Source: JABDQA01 sp963824415 (GTDB lineage: Bacteria; Desulfobacterota; Desulfobulbia; Desulfobulbales; Desulfocapsaceae). Taken from it: DNA of 64,000 bases. Below the pieces are notes generated by a model that saw only the letters and a list, made by a program, of their open reading frames with translations, searched no databases and was not told the origin of the DNA. How positions within the stretch are numbered: position 1 is the stretch's first letter; the number at the start of each line of letters is the position of its first letter. The stretch is taken from contig CAWGPM010000001.1 in NCBI GenBank assembly GCA_963824415.1, positions 186,001 through 250,000 on the forward strand. Direction: 5' to 3'. This document shows positions 51,480-60,512 of the stretch, piece by piece. The translations under genes were made by a program, and so were the position numbers.

Positions 51480-53450
51480 ATGGCTGATATACTCTTTATA
51501 TCTCCCTATCTGGAACTTGCCGAAATTGCTTTGCAGGTCGTCGGCAGTGAGGCTGATGTCGATATCAAAGTAACCCGGATGGACGAGGCCGTTGAACTGG
51601 CCCTTGAGGCAGAGACCCAGGGCTACCAGGTGATCGTGAGCCGCGGTCTTACGGCATCAAAAATCAGGGCCTCGGAAATAGAATTGCCGGTTATCGATAT
51701 CAGGATCGGCGGTACCGACATCCTGCGGGCCTTTTACGAGGCCAAAAAGCTCGGAGACAGGATCGGCATCGTCGATGTCGAAGAGGTGATCATGGGGCTG
51801 CCCAGCCTGGAAAAGATCATCGGTGAGAAACTTATCAAATTTACCTGCGAGAACGATCTGGATGATATCGTCAAGGGCATTGAGTACCTGAGGGAAAAAG
51901 GCGTCGATGCGGTGATCGGTAAGATTGCCATGGCCCGGGAGGCACGGGCCAGCGGCATGGAAGCAGTGATTATCACCTCCGCCTATGAGACGGTCAGGAT
52001 GGCCATCCTGGAGGCGCGGCGGGTGAACGAGGTCAGAAAACAGGAACGGCGCAAGGCGGAACAGCTCAAGGCGATGCTGAATTTCACCTATGACGGCGTG
52101 ATCGCTCTCGATCGGCGTGGAAGGATCACCGTGTTCAACAAGGTGGCCGAGGAACTTTCCGGCTGGTCGGTCAAAAATGCCATTAACCGCGAAGTGACCG
52201 AAGTTATCCCAAAGGCGGGCTGCCAGCACCTGCTCAAAACAGGTAGGCCGGAGCTCGGTGCGGTCCTCGAGATCGGCAGTGTCAAAGTCGTCGCCAACCG
52301 GGTACCGATCATCGTTGACGGCAGGATCGAAGGAGTCGTTACCACATTCCAGAAGCTCGACGTGCTGCAGAAGATCGAGAGCAATGTCAGACGCAAGCTT
52401 TCGGACAAGGGGCTTTCAGCCCGCTACCGCTTCGAGGATATACTCGGTAAGAGCGAGGCGCTGCAGAGCACCATCAGGCTGGCCAGAGAGTATGCCACCA
52501 TAGATTCGACCATCCTGATCCACGGACGGACCGGTACCGGCAAGGAGGTCTTTGCCCATGCCATACACAACGCCAGCCGGCGTCGGAGTGAACCCTTTGT
52601 AGCGATAAACTGTGCTGCTCTGCCGGAGTCCATCCTGGAGAGTGAACTGTTCGGTTATGTCGAAGGCGCCTTCACCGGTGCCCGCAGGAGCGGCAAAGCA
52701 GGCGTTTTTGAAATGGCCCACGGCGGCACGCTGCTGCTCGACGAGGTTGGCGAGATGCCGCCGATGATTCAATCACGGTTCCTGCGGGCCATTGAACAGC
52801 GCGAGATCATGCGGCTCGGGGACAGCCGGATTATCCCGATCAATGTCAGGCTTATCGCCGCGACCCATCGAAACCTCCGGCAGATGGTCGCTCGCGGACA
52901 GTTCAGAGAAGACCTCTACTATCGCCTCAATGTACTGTCGCTGCCGGTTCCCACATTGCAGGAAAGGGGAAATGATGTTCTTGTAATTGCTGATAAATTT
53001 CTGCGCGAATTTTACGATATACAGGGCAAATCCTACGGGATATTCTCCGATGAATCGGCCCGTCTCCTGCTCGACTATGACTGGCCGGGCAATATCAGGC
53101 AGCTCAGAAACGCTATGGAGCGGTTGTCAGTGATGACGGCCGGCGGTCTGATTGAAGCGCGGGAGGTAAGAAGGGCCCTGCAGCTCCAGGAATTCGATAC
53201 CGCGGACATGGGTAGTAATGAAGTCCGTTCTACCCAGATATTCCAGCCTCAGCACGATGCCGAAGCGGGCCTTGCATCCTCTCTGGGGGCAGAGGGGCCG
53301 CAGCTCGGTGCAGAAAGGGCGGCCTACGAGAAAGAGCTGATTTACGCCGCCCTGCGAGAGTGCGACGGCTCGAAAAGTCGGGCTGCCAAGATGCTCGGTA
53401 TAAGCAGGACGACGCTGTGGCGCAAGCTCCAGCGATGCACCGAAATCTAA
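51480..53450 (+). CDS. PrpR-type sigma-54-dependent transcriptional activator
   Basis: This 656-residue enhancer-binding protein has an N-terminal PrpR_N sensor domain (about 1-170, binds 2-methylcitrate or related acids in known members), a PAS-like segment (about 195-300), and a sigma-54 AAA+ domain with Walker A HGRTGTGKE (about 343) and the intact EGAFTGA loop (about 396-402). A C-terminal Fis-type HTH (SRAAKMLGISRTTLWRKL, about 630-650) completes it. It activates sigma-54 RNA polymerase in response to a small organic acid. The downstream GTTTC/GAAAC array and sigma-54 promoter before the TRAP genes indicate it controls them. No strong Shine-Dalgarno is seen. Confidence 0.93.
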   Translation: MADILFISPYLELAEIALQVVGSEADVDIKVTRMDEAVELALEAETQGYQVIVSRGLTASKIRASEIELPVIDIRIGGTDILRAFYEAKKLGDRIGIVDVEEVIMGLPSLEKIIGEKLIKFTCENDLDDIVKGIEYLREKGVDAVIGKIAMAREARASGMEAVIITSAYETVRMAILEARRVNEVRKQERRKAEQLKAMLNFTYDGVIALDRRGRITVFNKVAEELSGWSVKNAINREVTEVIPKAGCQHLLKTGRPELGAVLEIGSVKVVANRVPIIVDGRIEGVVTTFQKLDVLQKIESNVRRKLSDKGLSARYRFEDILGKSEALQSTIRLAREYATIDSTILIHGRTGTGKEVFAHAIHNASRRRSEPFVAINCAALPESILESELFGYVEGAFTGARRSGKAGVFEMAHGGTLLLDEVGEMPPMIQSRFLRAIEQREIMRLGDSRIIPINVRLIAATHRNLRQMVARGQFREDLYYRLNVLSLPVPTLQERGNDVLVIADKFLREFYDIQGKSYGIFSDESARLLLDYDWPGNIRQLRNAMERLSVMTAGGLIEAREVRRALQLQEFDTADMGSNEVRSTQIFQPQHDAEAGLASSLGAEGPQLGAERAAYEKELIYAALRECDGSKSRAAKMLGISRTTLWRKLQRCTEI

Positions 53451-53474
53451 GCGCCATGATACACTTCCGTTCGT

Positions 53475-53542
53475 GTTTCATGTTGTTTCACTAGTGAAAC
53501 ATTTTTTCCAAAAACGTCTCACTAATGAAACACTAGCGAAAC
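53475..53542. promoter_or_regulatory. Helically phased GTTTC/GAAAC operator array upstream of the TRAP operon
   Basis: Six half-sites lie in 68 bases: GTTTC 53475 and 53485, GAAAC 53496, GTCTC 53516, GAAAC 53527 and 53538. Their spacings are 10, 11, 20, 11 and 11 bases, that is whole helical turns. The core TGTTTCACTAGTGAAACA (53484-53501) is a perfect 18-bp palindrome. It sits just after the activator gene and about 120-185 bases upstream of the sigma-54 promoter, as expected for an enhancer. The remaining gap to dctP (53451-53914) contains no convincing gene. Confidence 0.8.
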
Positions 53543-53658
53543 GTTTTTTATGCGGACCGCTGTTAATCGATGGCCCAATATATCCGGGACGTTCACCATC
53601 CCCGCTCTAGGGAAGCATTCCAAATCCGTATAGAAAAATATTGTTCTGCGGCTCAGTT

Positions 53659-53674
53659 GGGCGCATCTCTTGCA
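53659..53674 (+). promoter_or_regulatory. Sigma-54 promoter candidate (-24/-12)
   Basis: GGGCGCATCTCTTGCA aligns to the sigma-54 consensus: GG at 53660-53661 and GC at 53672-53673 are separated by the required 10 bases, and the -12 block TTGCA is perfect. It lies about 115 bases after the phased operator array and about 240 bases before dctP. Confidence 0.65.
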
Positions 53675-53914
53675 AAGGAGATAGATGAGGTTTTGATGCT
53701 GGGAGATCCTGCAATGAACCCTCAGATATTTGTCGGGTCGCAGAGCACCACTTCTGCATCAACGGCAGGTGGGTGAGCCGCTGCCGAATGTCCTTTGTCT
53801 TTTTTTATTTTCCAATGGGGAGCAGGTCTGAGAAGCTGAACTTGTGCGTGATGGACAGGGTTTAGCCGAGAGGCAGACTTTTCAAAAAACCTAAAACAAC
53901 AAGGAGCGTGCACC

Positions 53915-54904
53915 ATGAAAAAACTTACCACCTTTTTATTGCTGACAGCGTTTATCGCCTTTGGTCTTTTGACCATCGATGGGGAAGCCCGGGCCGAGAC
54001 CATTGAGCTCAAGTTCGGACATGTCGGTGCGCCTGGTTCTCTTTTTCTGGCCTGTGCCGATGAATTCGCCAAGCGCGCCAATGCCAAACTAGGCGACAAG
54101 GCAAAAGTTGTGACCTTCGGCTCCAGTCAGCTTGGCAATGACCAGGAAATGCTTAAGAAACTGAAGCTTGGAACGATCGCCTTCGCCCTGCCATCGACGG
54201 TCATGTCATCTGTCGTGGATGCGTTCGGTGTTTTCGAAATGCCTTACCTGGTGCTCGACCGCGATCATATGCGTAAAATCCGGGACGAGGTCTTCTGGCC
54301 GATGATCGCCCCGAAAGTCGAAGCGGAAGGCTATGAAGTTGTTGCAGTCTGGGAAAACGGCTTCAGAAATATCACCAACAATGTCAGACCGATTGTTGTA
54401 CCTGCTGATCTTAAGGGAATCAAACTCAGGACCCCGAAGGGAGAATGGCGTGTAAAGATGTTTCAGGCCTATGACGCCAATCCGACCCCGATGGCCCTTT
54501 CCGAGGTATTTGTGGCTCTGCAGACCGGAGTCATTGATGGACAGGAAAACCCGTTCACCCAGATCTACAGCCAGAATTTCCATGAAGTTCAGAAATATCT
54601 CTCTCTGAGTGGTCATGTCTATACCCCGGCTTACTTGCTCACCGGCAAGAAGACCTGGGATAAACTGCCGGCTGACGTTCAAAAAATCCTCAAAGATGAG
54701 GCCGTTGGAATGCAGGATTGGGTATATGAGACTGCTGAGAAAATGGAAACCGACCTTCTTGAAAAGATGAGGGGCTCTGTGGAAATCAATGAAGTTGACA
54801 AGCAGGCCTTTGTTGCTGCCAGTGGCCCGATTTACGAAGAATTCGGTGCAAAAGTAGAGGGAAGTAAGGAACTCATTGATAAAATTCAGGCTTTAGCAAA
54901 ATAG
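53915..54904 (+). CDS. dctP: TRAP transporter substrate-binding protein (DctP family)
   Basis: This 329-residue protein begins with a cleavable signal peptide (MKKLTTFLLLTAFIAFGLLTIDGEARAE) and then a DctP-type solute-binding domain (ELKFGHVGAPGSLFLACADEFAKRAN, FRNITNNVRPIVVPADLKGIKLRTP, GVIDGQENPFTQIYSQNFHEVQKYLSLSGHVYTP). The conserved Arg of RTP normally binds the substrate carboxylate, so the ligand is probably a carboxylic acid. It is periplasmic and delivers substrate to DctQM. AAGGAG lies 10 bases before the ATG. A hairpin terminator between dctP and dctQ would favour excess binding protein. Confidence 0.95.
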   Translation: MKKLTTFLLLTAFIAFGLLTIDGEARAETIELKFGHVGAPGSLFLACADEFAKRANAKLGDKAKVVTFGSSQLGNDQEMLKKLKLGTIAFALPSTVMSSVVDAFGVFEMPYLVLDRDHMRKIRDEVFWPMIAPKVEAEGYEVVAVWENGFRNITNNVRPIVVPADLKGIKLRTPKGEWRVKMFQAYDANPTPMALSEVFVALQTGVIDGQENPFTQIYSQNFHEVQKYLSLSGHVYTPAYLLTGKKTWDKLPADVQKILKDEAVGMQDWVYETAEKMETDLLEKMRGSVEINEVDKQAFVAASGPIYEEFGAKVEGSKELIDKIQALAK

Positions 54905-54925
54905 CAGGCTGAATTGTTCGAAAAT

Positions 54926-54957
54926 GCCCCGGAAGATTCATTTCCGGGGCTTCTTTT
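54926..54957 (+). terminator. Hairpin attenuator between dctP and dctQ
   Basis: GCCCCGGAA (54926-54934) pairs perfectly with TTCCGGGGC (54942-54950), followed by TTCTTTTT. It lies within the TRAP operon and probably lets only part of transcription pass into dctQM. Confidence 0.88.
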
Positions 54958-54983
54958 TCGCTGTTTGTCTGGAGGTTATTGCC

Positions 54984-55517
54984 TTGCTTGCAAGATATCA
55001 AAACATATTTAAAAAGGTGATGGAGTATATCGTCATATTTCTCATGATCACCTTGTCTGTACTAGTTGTTGTTGCGGTAATTTATCGCAAGTCGGGCATG
55101 TCGCTGAGCTGGTATGACGAAGTGGCCTCCGTTCTTCTTGCCTGGCTGACCTATTATGCCTCTGCTCTTGCCGCTCTGACCAGGGGGCATATCGGCTTCA
55201 ATGGTCTGTTGAATGCGATGAAACCCTCCCTTCGGATACCGGTCCTGATCATAGGTGAAATTCTGGTAATTGGTTTCTTCCTGTTGCTTGCTTGGTTCGG
55301 GGTACAGGTGCTTGTTATCCTTGGCGGTGACAATCTTACCAGCCTGACCTGGGTGCCAACCAGGCTGACTCAGTCGGTCATTCCCATCGGGGCCGCCCTC
55401 TTTGTTGTCGGCCAGCTCCTGAGTTTTCCGGAAATGTGGCGTCAGGCCCTGTCAGAAAAAGGAATTGCCGGCCATGAAGATGTAGAGATTCCGGAAGAAA
55501 CTCCAGAAAACGCATAA
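54984..55517 (+). CDS. dctQ: TRAP transporter small permease (DctQ family)
   Basis: This protein of about 177 residues has four predicted membrane helices (EYIVIFLMITLSVLVVVAVIY, VASVLLAWLTYYASALAAL, VLIIGEILVIGFFLLLAWFGVQ, SVIPIGAALFVVGQLLS), typical of DctQ. The frame is open from an ATG at 54924 that lies inside the preceding hairpin. The TTG at 54984 is preferred because GGAGG lies 8 bases before it. It partners DctM in the inner membrane to drive sodium- or proton-coupled uptake. An acidic tail ends the protein. Confidence 0.9.
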   Translation: MLARYQNIFKKVMEYIVIFLMITLSVLVVVAVIYRKSGMSLSWYDEVASVLLAWLTYYASALAALTRGHIGFNGLLNAMKPSLRIPVLIIGEILVIGFFLLLAWFGVQVLVILGGDNLTSLTWVPTRLTQSVIPIGAALFVVGQLLSFPEMWRQALSEKGIAGHEDVEIPEETPENA

Positions 55518-55531
55518 AAGGGGCTGCAACC

Positions 55532-56815
55532 GTGACTATATTTTTGATGCTTATTGGCTTGTTTCTGCTAATCATGATCAATGTGCCCATTGCCATAGCC
55601 CTGGGAATCATTGCCGTGTTCACCATGGTGATTACTCAGGGGGTGGATATCCTCCCGAATATCGCTCTGGTCATGTTTGATGGCGCTACTTCATTTCCCC
55701 TGCTTGCCATTCCTCTGTTTATTTTTGCCGGGGCTATTATGAACACGGGCGGGATATCAAAGCGGTTGATCGCCTTCGCCTCGGCTCTGGTCGGCTTTGT
55801 CAAAGGAGGCCTGGCTATGACTTCAACCGCTACCTCGATGTTTTTTGCGGAAATGTCGGGTTCTGCGGTAGCTGATGTGGCAGCCCTTGGCTCGATCCTC
55901 ATTCCTGCCATGAAACGCAAGGGTTATCCCGCTCCCTTTGCCGCAGCGGTGATGTCCTCTGCCGCCACGATTGCGGTGATCATTCCGCCTTCCATACCGA
56001 TGATCCTCTATGCGGTTATGTCCGGCAGCTCGGTTGTCAAGATCTTCGTGGCCGGGATTATCCCGGGTATCATGTGCGGTCTGGCGATGATGGGCTTGTC
56101 GTATGGCTTTGCCGTTCGCCGGAACTACCCGGTGGAGGAGATTTTCCAGTTGAAAAAAGTCTGGGCCACCTTCAGGGAAGCATCCTGGGCCTTTATCGTC
56201 CCGATCATTATCCTCGGTGGTATTTTCGGTGGGTTCGTCACCGCCACCGAAGGGGCCGGTCTGGCCGTGCTGGCTTCCCTGTTCGTTGGGGGTGTCATCT
56301 ATCGTGAGATCAACTGGGAACACCTGAAGGAGGCGACAATCGAAGGCGGCATCTCCACCGGTGTGGTGATGCTGCTGGTCGCCGCATCGGCCTTGATGGG
56401 GACGATCTTGACTGAACTGCAGATTCCCCAGCAGCTGGCTCAAGAGATTACCGATCTGACCACCAACAAGTATGCGGTTCTGGCTATGCTGAACCTGTTT
56501 TTTCTGGTTGTCGGCTGTTTCCTGCACTCGGCCGCCGCCATCATCCTGGTGGTACCGATTGTCATGCCGCTGGTGCACGCGGTTGGTATCGATCCTGTAC
56601 ATTTCGGACTTGTCGTTACGTTGAATCTGGGTATCGGCCAGCAGACGCCGCCGGTTGCCAGCGTATTGATCACCGCCTGCTCGGTGGCCAAGGCCGATAT
56701 CTGGGAAGTCAGCAAGGTCAACGTCTGGTATGTCGGCTGTATCTTTATTATTTTGATGATGTGTACCTACATTCCGGCGATTCCGATGTTTCTGGTCAAC
56801 CTGTTCTACGGTTAG
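55532..56815 (+). CDS. dctM: TRAP transporter large permease (DctM family)
   Basis: This 427-residue protein has about twelve membrane helices and DctM signatures (FAGAIMNTGGISKRLIAFASALVG, MSGSAVADVAALGSILIPAMKRKGY, IPPSIPMILYAVMSGSSVVKIFVAGIIPG). It forms the substrate channel with DctQ. The GTG start at 55532 has AGGGG upstream and lies 14 bases after dctQ. It is followed 12 bases later by the MDR dehydrogenase, so the transporter and enzymes are cotranscribed. Confidence 0.95.
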   Translation: MTIFLMLIGLFLLIMINVPIAIALGIIAVFTMVITQGVDILPNIALVMFDGATSFPLLAIPLFIFAGAIMNTGGISKRLIAFASALVGFVKGGLAMTSTATSMFFAEMSGSAVADVAALGSILIPAMKRKGYPAPFAAAVMSSAATIAVIIPPSIPMILYAVMSGSSVVKIFVAGIIPGIMCGLAMMGLSYGFAVRRNYPVEEIFQLKKVWATFREASWAFIVPIIILGGIFGGFVTATEGAGLAVLASLFVGGVIYREINWEHLKEATIEGGISTGVVMLLVAASALMGTILTELQIPQQLAQEITDLTTNKYAVLAMLNLFFLVVGCFLHSAAAIILVVPIVMPLVHAVGIDPVHFGLVVTLNLGIGQQTPPVASVLITACSVAKADIWEVSKVNVWYVGCIFIILMMCTYIPAIPMFLVNLFYG

Positions 56816-56827
56816 GAGGCACCGGTA

Positions 56828-57817
56828 ATGCTAGTAAACAGTGCCTGTCTAACCGGAGTCCGGCAGATAGAGGTGCGCCGGCGGGAACTGAGCCCGACAG
56901 ACGACCATGTCGTAGTCAAGACCCATGCTGCCGGTATCTGCGGCCAGGACAAGAATTTATACAACGGGGTCATCCCGCCGTCGGGGGGGCTGAACACCGA
57001 AATGAAGACGGCCTTCACCTACCCCTATTTCTTCGGACACGAGGCGGGCGGCACGGTTGTCGAGGTGGGCGCTAATGTCCGCAAATACAAACTTGGTGAT
57101 CAGGTGATCGCGTTCGCCTGGGTGGAGACCTACTCGGACTATTTTATTGCCAGGGAAGAAGAGCTGGAGCCGGCTCCGGCGGGCCTGGATATGGATCTGG
57201 TTGCGCTGGGCGAGCCGATCGGCTGTGCGTTGTTCTCGGGCCTTTGTTCAAAGGTCCAGTTGGGGGACAGCGTGGCGATCGTCGGCATGGGTTTTGCCGG
57301 TCAGGTCATTGCCCAGGTCGCCAAGAAAAAAGGTGCCCACCAGGTGATCGGCATAGATGTGGTTGACGGCAAGCTTGAGCTGGCCAAAAGACTGGGCCTC
57401 GACCATGCGATCAACAGCTCCGAGACTGATCCGCTGAAGGCGATTCTCGAGCTGACCGATGGCGAGGGGGCCGATGTCGTGGTCGAGGCTGCCGGAACCA
57501 ATGCGGCGGTTCAGCTCTGTAACGACGCGGTAAAACATAACGGTGTACTGGTCTTCTACAGTTGGATAACGCAGGATGTCACGATCAACATCTCGCGCTG
57601 GCATAACAATTCCCTTGAAGTAGTCAACACGGGACTGGTCCATCACGGTGTGCTGCAGCGGCATATCTGGGTGGTTCAGGCCCTGAGACCGGTACTGCAG
57701 GGCCTGATCGATATTGCTCCGCTGATAACCCATACCTTCGGCCTGGACGAGATCGACAAGGCCATGCAGACTGCAAACGAGGACCCGGCTGCGATCAAAG
57801 TATTGCTGCGGCCGTAA
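56828..57817 (+). CDS. Zinc-type alcohol dehydrogenase-like MDR oxidoreductase
   Basis: This 329-residue medium-chain dehydrogenase keeps the catalytic zinc motif (AAGICGQDKN, Cys at about 38; FFGHEAGG, His at about 69) and the Rossmann loop VAIVGMGFAGQVIAQ. It lacks the four-Cys structural zinc lobe. It resembles the threonine/sorbitol dehydrogenase group and would oxidise a secondary alcohol to a ketone with NAD(P). GGAGG is 7 bases before the ATG, 12 bases after dctM. Its substrate is probably derived from the imported carboxylate. Confidence 0.88.
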   Translation: MLVNSACLTGVRQIEVRRRELSPTDDHVVVKTHAAGICGQDKNLYNGVIPPSGGLNTEMKTAFTYPYFFGHEAGGTVVEVGANVRKYKLGDQVIAFAWVETYSDYFIAREEELEPAPAGLDMDLVALGEPIGCALFSGLCSKVQLGDSVAIVGMGFAGQVIAQVAKKKGAHQVIGIDVVDGKLELAKRLGLDHAINSSETDPLKAILELTDGEGADVVVEAAGTNAAVQLCNDAVKHNGVLVFYSWITQDVTINISRWHNNSLEVVNTGLVHHGVLQRHIWVVQALRPVLQGLIDIAPLITHTFGLDEIDKAMQTANEDPAAIKVLLRP

Positions 57818-57886
57818 TAAGACAATGTTCTGTGTTCATAGAACCGGTAACCGGAAAAAGAGGCCAGGGGGCAACGGAGTGCTGAG

Positions 57887-59068
57887 ATGATTGGCTTTTT
57901 CTATCGACAGCTTGCCAAGGCATCCGGTAACGGCACGGTGCAGCCGGGCCAGAAAGTTTCAATCAAGGTTGATCTGGCCCTGGCCCATGATGGCAGCGGG
58001 CCTGAAATTCTGAGAATATTGAAGCAGGATAAGCAGTCAATCGCCGCCCAGAGCAGGGTCCTGATCACTCTGGACCACTGTTTCCCGGCGCCGACCTTGC
58101 AGGACCGTGAATTCCAGCGTGAGATGCTGGAATTTGCCCGTCTCAACGATGTGATCTTCTATAAAAACGGCGAAGGGGTGCTGCACCAGGTGGTGGCAGA
58201 GGAGGAATCTCTCTGGCCCGGAATGATAATAGTCGGCGCAGATGGCCACGTAGCGACCTCCGGTGCGTTTGGGGCCTTAGCCTTTTCAGTAACACCGTCT
58301 CCTTTCGTCGAGGTGATTTCCAGAGGTTTTTATCAGCTGGAAGTGCCGGAGCAGTTGGTAGTGGCCATTGACGGCCAGCCGGAATCACAGGTCATGGCCC
58401 GGGACATTGCCATGTATCTGATGAATGAGCATGGTCTTGCCATAGGTGGCAAAGCGGTCGTGCTGACTGGAAGTACCGTCGAGGCGATGAATATCAGCGA
58501 GAAGATGTCCCTGTGCAACCTGATGCCGGAGGCCGGGGCGGTCACGGCGCTGGTATTGCCCCAGGGAGAGCAGGAACAAGTTGATCTCAGAATGGATGCC
58601 CGGGAGATTAAACCGATGATAGCCTGGCCAGGTAATCCACTAAAATTCGGCCGGGTCAGGTCCTGCGCGGGCCAGAGTATTTCGGTGGCGGTCGCGGGAG
58701 GCTGTTCTTCCGGCCGGCTGGATGACATGAAGGTTATTGCCGAAGTACTTGATAAGAATGAGGTGCATCAGGATGTAACCTTTATTATAACCCCCGGGTC
58801 CAGGTCCGTGATGAGTTCGATGGACAAGATGGAGATATCCTCCATACTCAGGAACAGCGGTGCGGTTGTTATGCCGCCTGGCTGCGGACCTTGTCCCGGC
58901 AAGCATCTGGGCGTCTTGAGTAATACAGATGTGGCAATTACCACGACCACCCGGAATGGCCCGGGCAGAATGGGCGGACGTGGGGCCAGGATATATCTGG
59001 CCTCACCGCTTACCGTTGCCCTTTCTGCCGTTCATGGGGTTATTTCGGAACCTGCCGAAACATTGTAA
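57887..59068 (+). CDS. Aconitase-superfamily dehydratase large subunit (LeuC/DmdA-like)
   Basis: This 393-residue protein has the three 4Fe-4S cluster Cys of the aconitase superfamily, C273 in GCSSGRLDD and C333/C336 in GCGPCPG, with LeuC-like 60-residue spacing. It also has TLDHCFPAPT near residue 65 and GADGHVATSGAFGALAF. The N-terminal region binds the hydroxyacid substrate. It is shorter than typical LeuC (about 420-470) and no small (swivel/LeuD-like) subunit gene lies nearby in this window. It may need a partner encoded elsewhere or a distinct architecture. It probably hydrates or dehydrates a 2- or 3-hydroxy dicarboxylate. It is in the TRAP operon. Confidence 0.85.
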   Translation: MIGFFYRQLAKASGNGTVQPGQKVSIKVDLALAHDGSGPEILRILKQDKQSIAAQSRVLITLDHCFPAPTLQDREFQREMLEFARLNDVIFYKNGEGVLHQVVAEEESLWPGMIIVGADGHVATSGAFGALAFSVTPSPFVEVISRGFYQLEVPEQLVVAIDGQPESQVMARDIAMYLMNEHGLAIGGKAVVLTGSTVEAMNISEKMSLCNLMPEAGAVTALVLPQGEQEQVDLRMDAREIKPMIAWPGNPLKFGRVRSCAGQSISVAVAGGCSSGRLDDMKVIAEVLDKNEVHQDVTFIITPGSRSVMSSMDKMEISSILRNSGAVVMPPGCGPCPGKHLGVLSNTDVAITTTTRNGPGRMGGRGARIYLASPLTVALSAVHGVISEPAETL

Positions 59069-59126
59069 TTATCTCGCCTAAAAGTAATTCACCTTAATCA
59101 AGACCATATAAAGAAAGGAGTAAGAC

Positions 59127-60296
59127 ATGACAAAACCAAGCGGACGCCATTTCCTCCAGATTCCCGGACCGAGCAACGTTCCAGATCGGATTCTGCACGC
59201 GATCGGTCAGCCGACCATCGATCATCGCGGACCGGAATTTCAAAAGCTGTCAGAAGAGGTGCTCCTTGGTTTGAGGCGCATCTTCAAGACTTCAGGACCG
59301 GTGGTCGTTTTTCCGACCTCGGGGACCGGGGCCTGGGAGGCGGCGCTGCTGAACACGCTGAGCCCGGGTGATAAGGTCCTGATGTTCGAGACCGGCCATT
59401 TTGCCACCCTCTGGTGTAATATGGCCAAAAAATTCGGACTGGAGGTTGATTTTGTGCCAACCAACTGGCGCCACGGGGTCGACCCACAGATTGTCGAGGA
59501 GAAACTCAAAGAAGATACCCAAGGCAGGATCAAATCGGTCAATATCGTGCATAATGAAACCTCAACCGGGGTGGCGAGCAGGGTGGCCGAGGTTCGCCAG
59601 GCCATCGACAACGCCGGCCACCCGGCTTTGTTCATGGTCGATACGATCTCTTCACTGGGGTCAATTGACTATCGCCACGATGAGTGGCAGGTTGATGTGA
59701 CGGTCGGCTGCTCCCAGAAAGGTTTGATGCTGCCCCCCGGCCTGGGGCTCAATGCCATAAGCCAAAAGGCACTGGAAGCGGCTCAGAACAACACCTTTAC
59801 CAGGCATTTCTGGGATTGGCACGATATGCTCAAGGCCAACGAGAACTATTTCTATCCGTCAACCCCCTGCACCAACCTGCTCTTCGGCTTGCGTGAGTCG
59901 ATCCATATGCTTGAGGAGGAGGGACTTGATCAGGTGTTTGCCCGGCATAACCGCTTTGGTGAAGCAACAAGACGTGCGGTCAGGACCTGGGGGTTGGAAA
60001 TACTCTGTGAAGAAGCACTTGAATACAGCAGTGTGCTGACCGCAGTAATGATGCCGGAAGGCCGTGGTGCTGACGCCCTGCGCAAAATAATACTGGAAAA
60101 CTTCGATATGTCGCTCGGCAATGGACTGGGCAAGGTGGCAGACAAGGTCTTTAGGATCGGTCATCTTGGTGACCTGAACGCGCTCAGCCTGGTTGGAACC
60201 CTTGCCGGTGTCGAGATGGGACTGGAACTGGGCGGCATCGAACATACCAAGGGCGGTGTCCAGGCTGCTATGCAGTACTTGTCCGAAACCGCTTAG
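59127..60296 (+). CDS. Class V aminotransferase (serine/alanine-glyoxylate aminotransferase family)
   Basis: This 389-residue PLP enzyme has the AGXT/SgaA features: LQIPGPSNVPDRILHAIGQPTIDHRGPEF at the N-terminus and the PLP-Lys in VGCSQKGLMLPPGLG (K198). The DTISSLGSID segment near residue 172 carries the pyridoxal ring Asp. It would exchange an amino group between glyoxylate or another 2-oxo acid and serine or alanine. AAGGAG precedes the ATG. A strong terminator follows. In this island it could convert an imported or oxidised 2-oxo acid to its amino acid, or the reverse. Confidence 0.9.
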   Translation: MTKPSGRHFLQIPGPSNVPDRILHAIGQPTIDHRGPEFQKLSEEVLLGLRRIFKTSGPVVVFPTSGTGAWEAALLNTLSPGDKVLMFETGHFATLWCNMAKKFGLEVDFVPTNWRHGVDPQIVEEKLKEDTQGRIKSVNIVHNETSTGVASRVAEVRQAIDNAGHPALFMVDTISSLGSIDYRHDEWQVDVTVGCSQKGLMLPPGLGLNAISQKALEAAQNNTFTRHFWDWHDMLKANENYFYPSTPCTNLLFGLRESIHMLEEEGLDQVFARHNRFGEATRRAVRTWGLEILCEEALEYSSVLTAVMMPEGRGADALRKIILENFDMSLGNGLGKVADKVFRIGHLGDLNALSLVGTLAGVEMGLELGGIEHTKGGVQAAMQYLSETA

Positions 60297-60352
60297 CAGG
60301 GTATTTTGATCAGCCCTGCAGGAGGTGCAGGATTCCCCGGGTGAGGAAGATT

Positions 60353-60399
60353 AAGGTTTGCTGTCACGGCGGGAGTCACCAGGGCAGCAAACCTTTTTT
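60353..60399 (+). terminator. Rho-independent terminator after the aminotransferase gene
   Basis: AAGGTTTGCTG (60353-60363) pairs perfectly with CAGCAAACCTT (60385-60395), followed by T residues to 60399. The last gene of the island therefore needs its own or read-through transcription. Confidence 0.85.
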
Positions 60400-60512
60400 A
60401 GGGTGAGGCCGAAGCGCGACAGGCGGATCCGGATAGGAAGCTTAAATTCAGGATACAACGCTTCTGAGAAGTTGTCAGAATGGTTGATGTAATAGCGTGT
60501 AAGAGGAAAGTT

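Noticed and set aside
53570..53776. 68-residue frame in the dctP leader
   Set aside because: It spans the sigma-54 promoter, has no ribosome-binding site and no family resemblance.
54924..54983. ATG at 54924 as the dctQ start
   Set aside because: It lies in the terminator stem and lacks a Shine-Dalgarno; TTG 54984 has GGAGG at good spacing.
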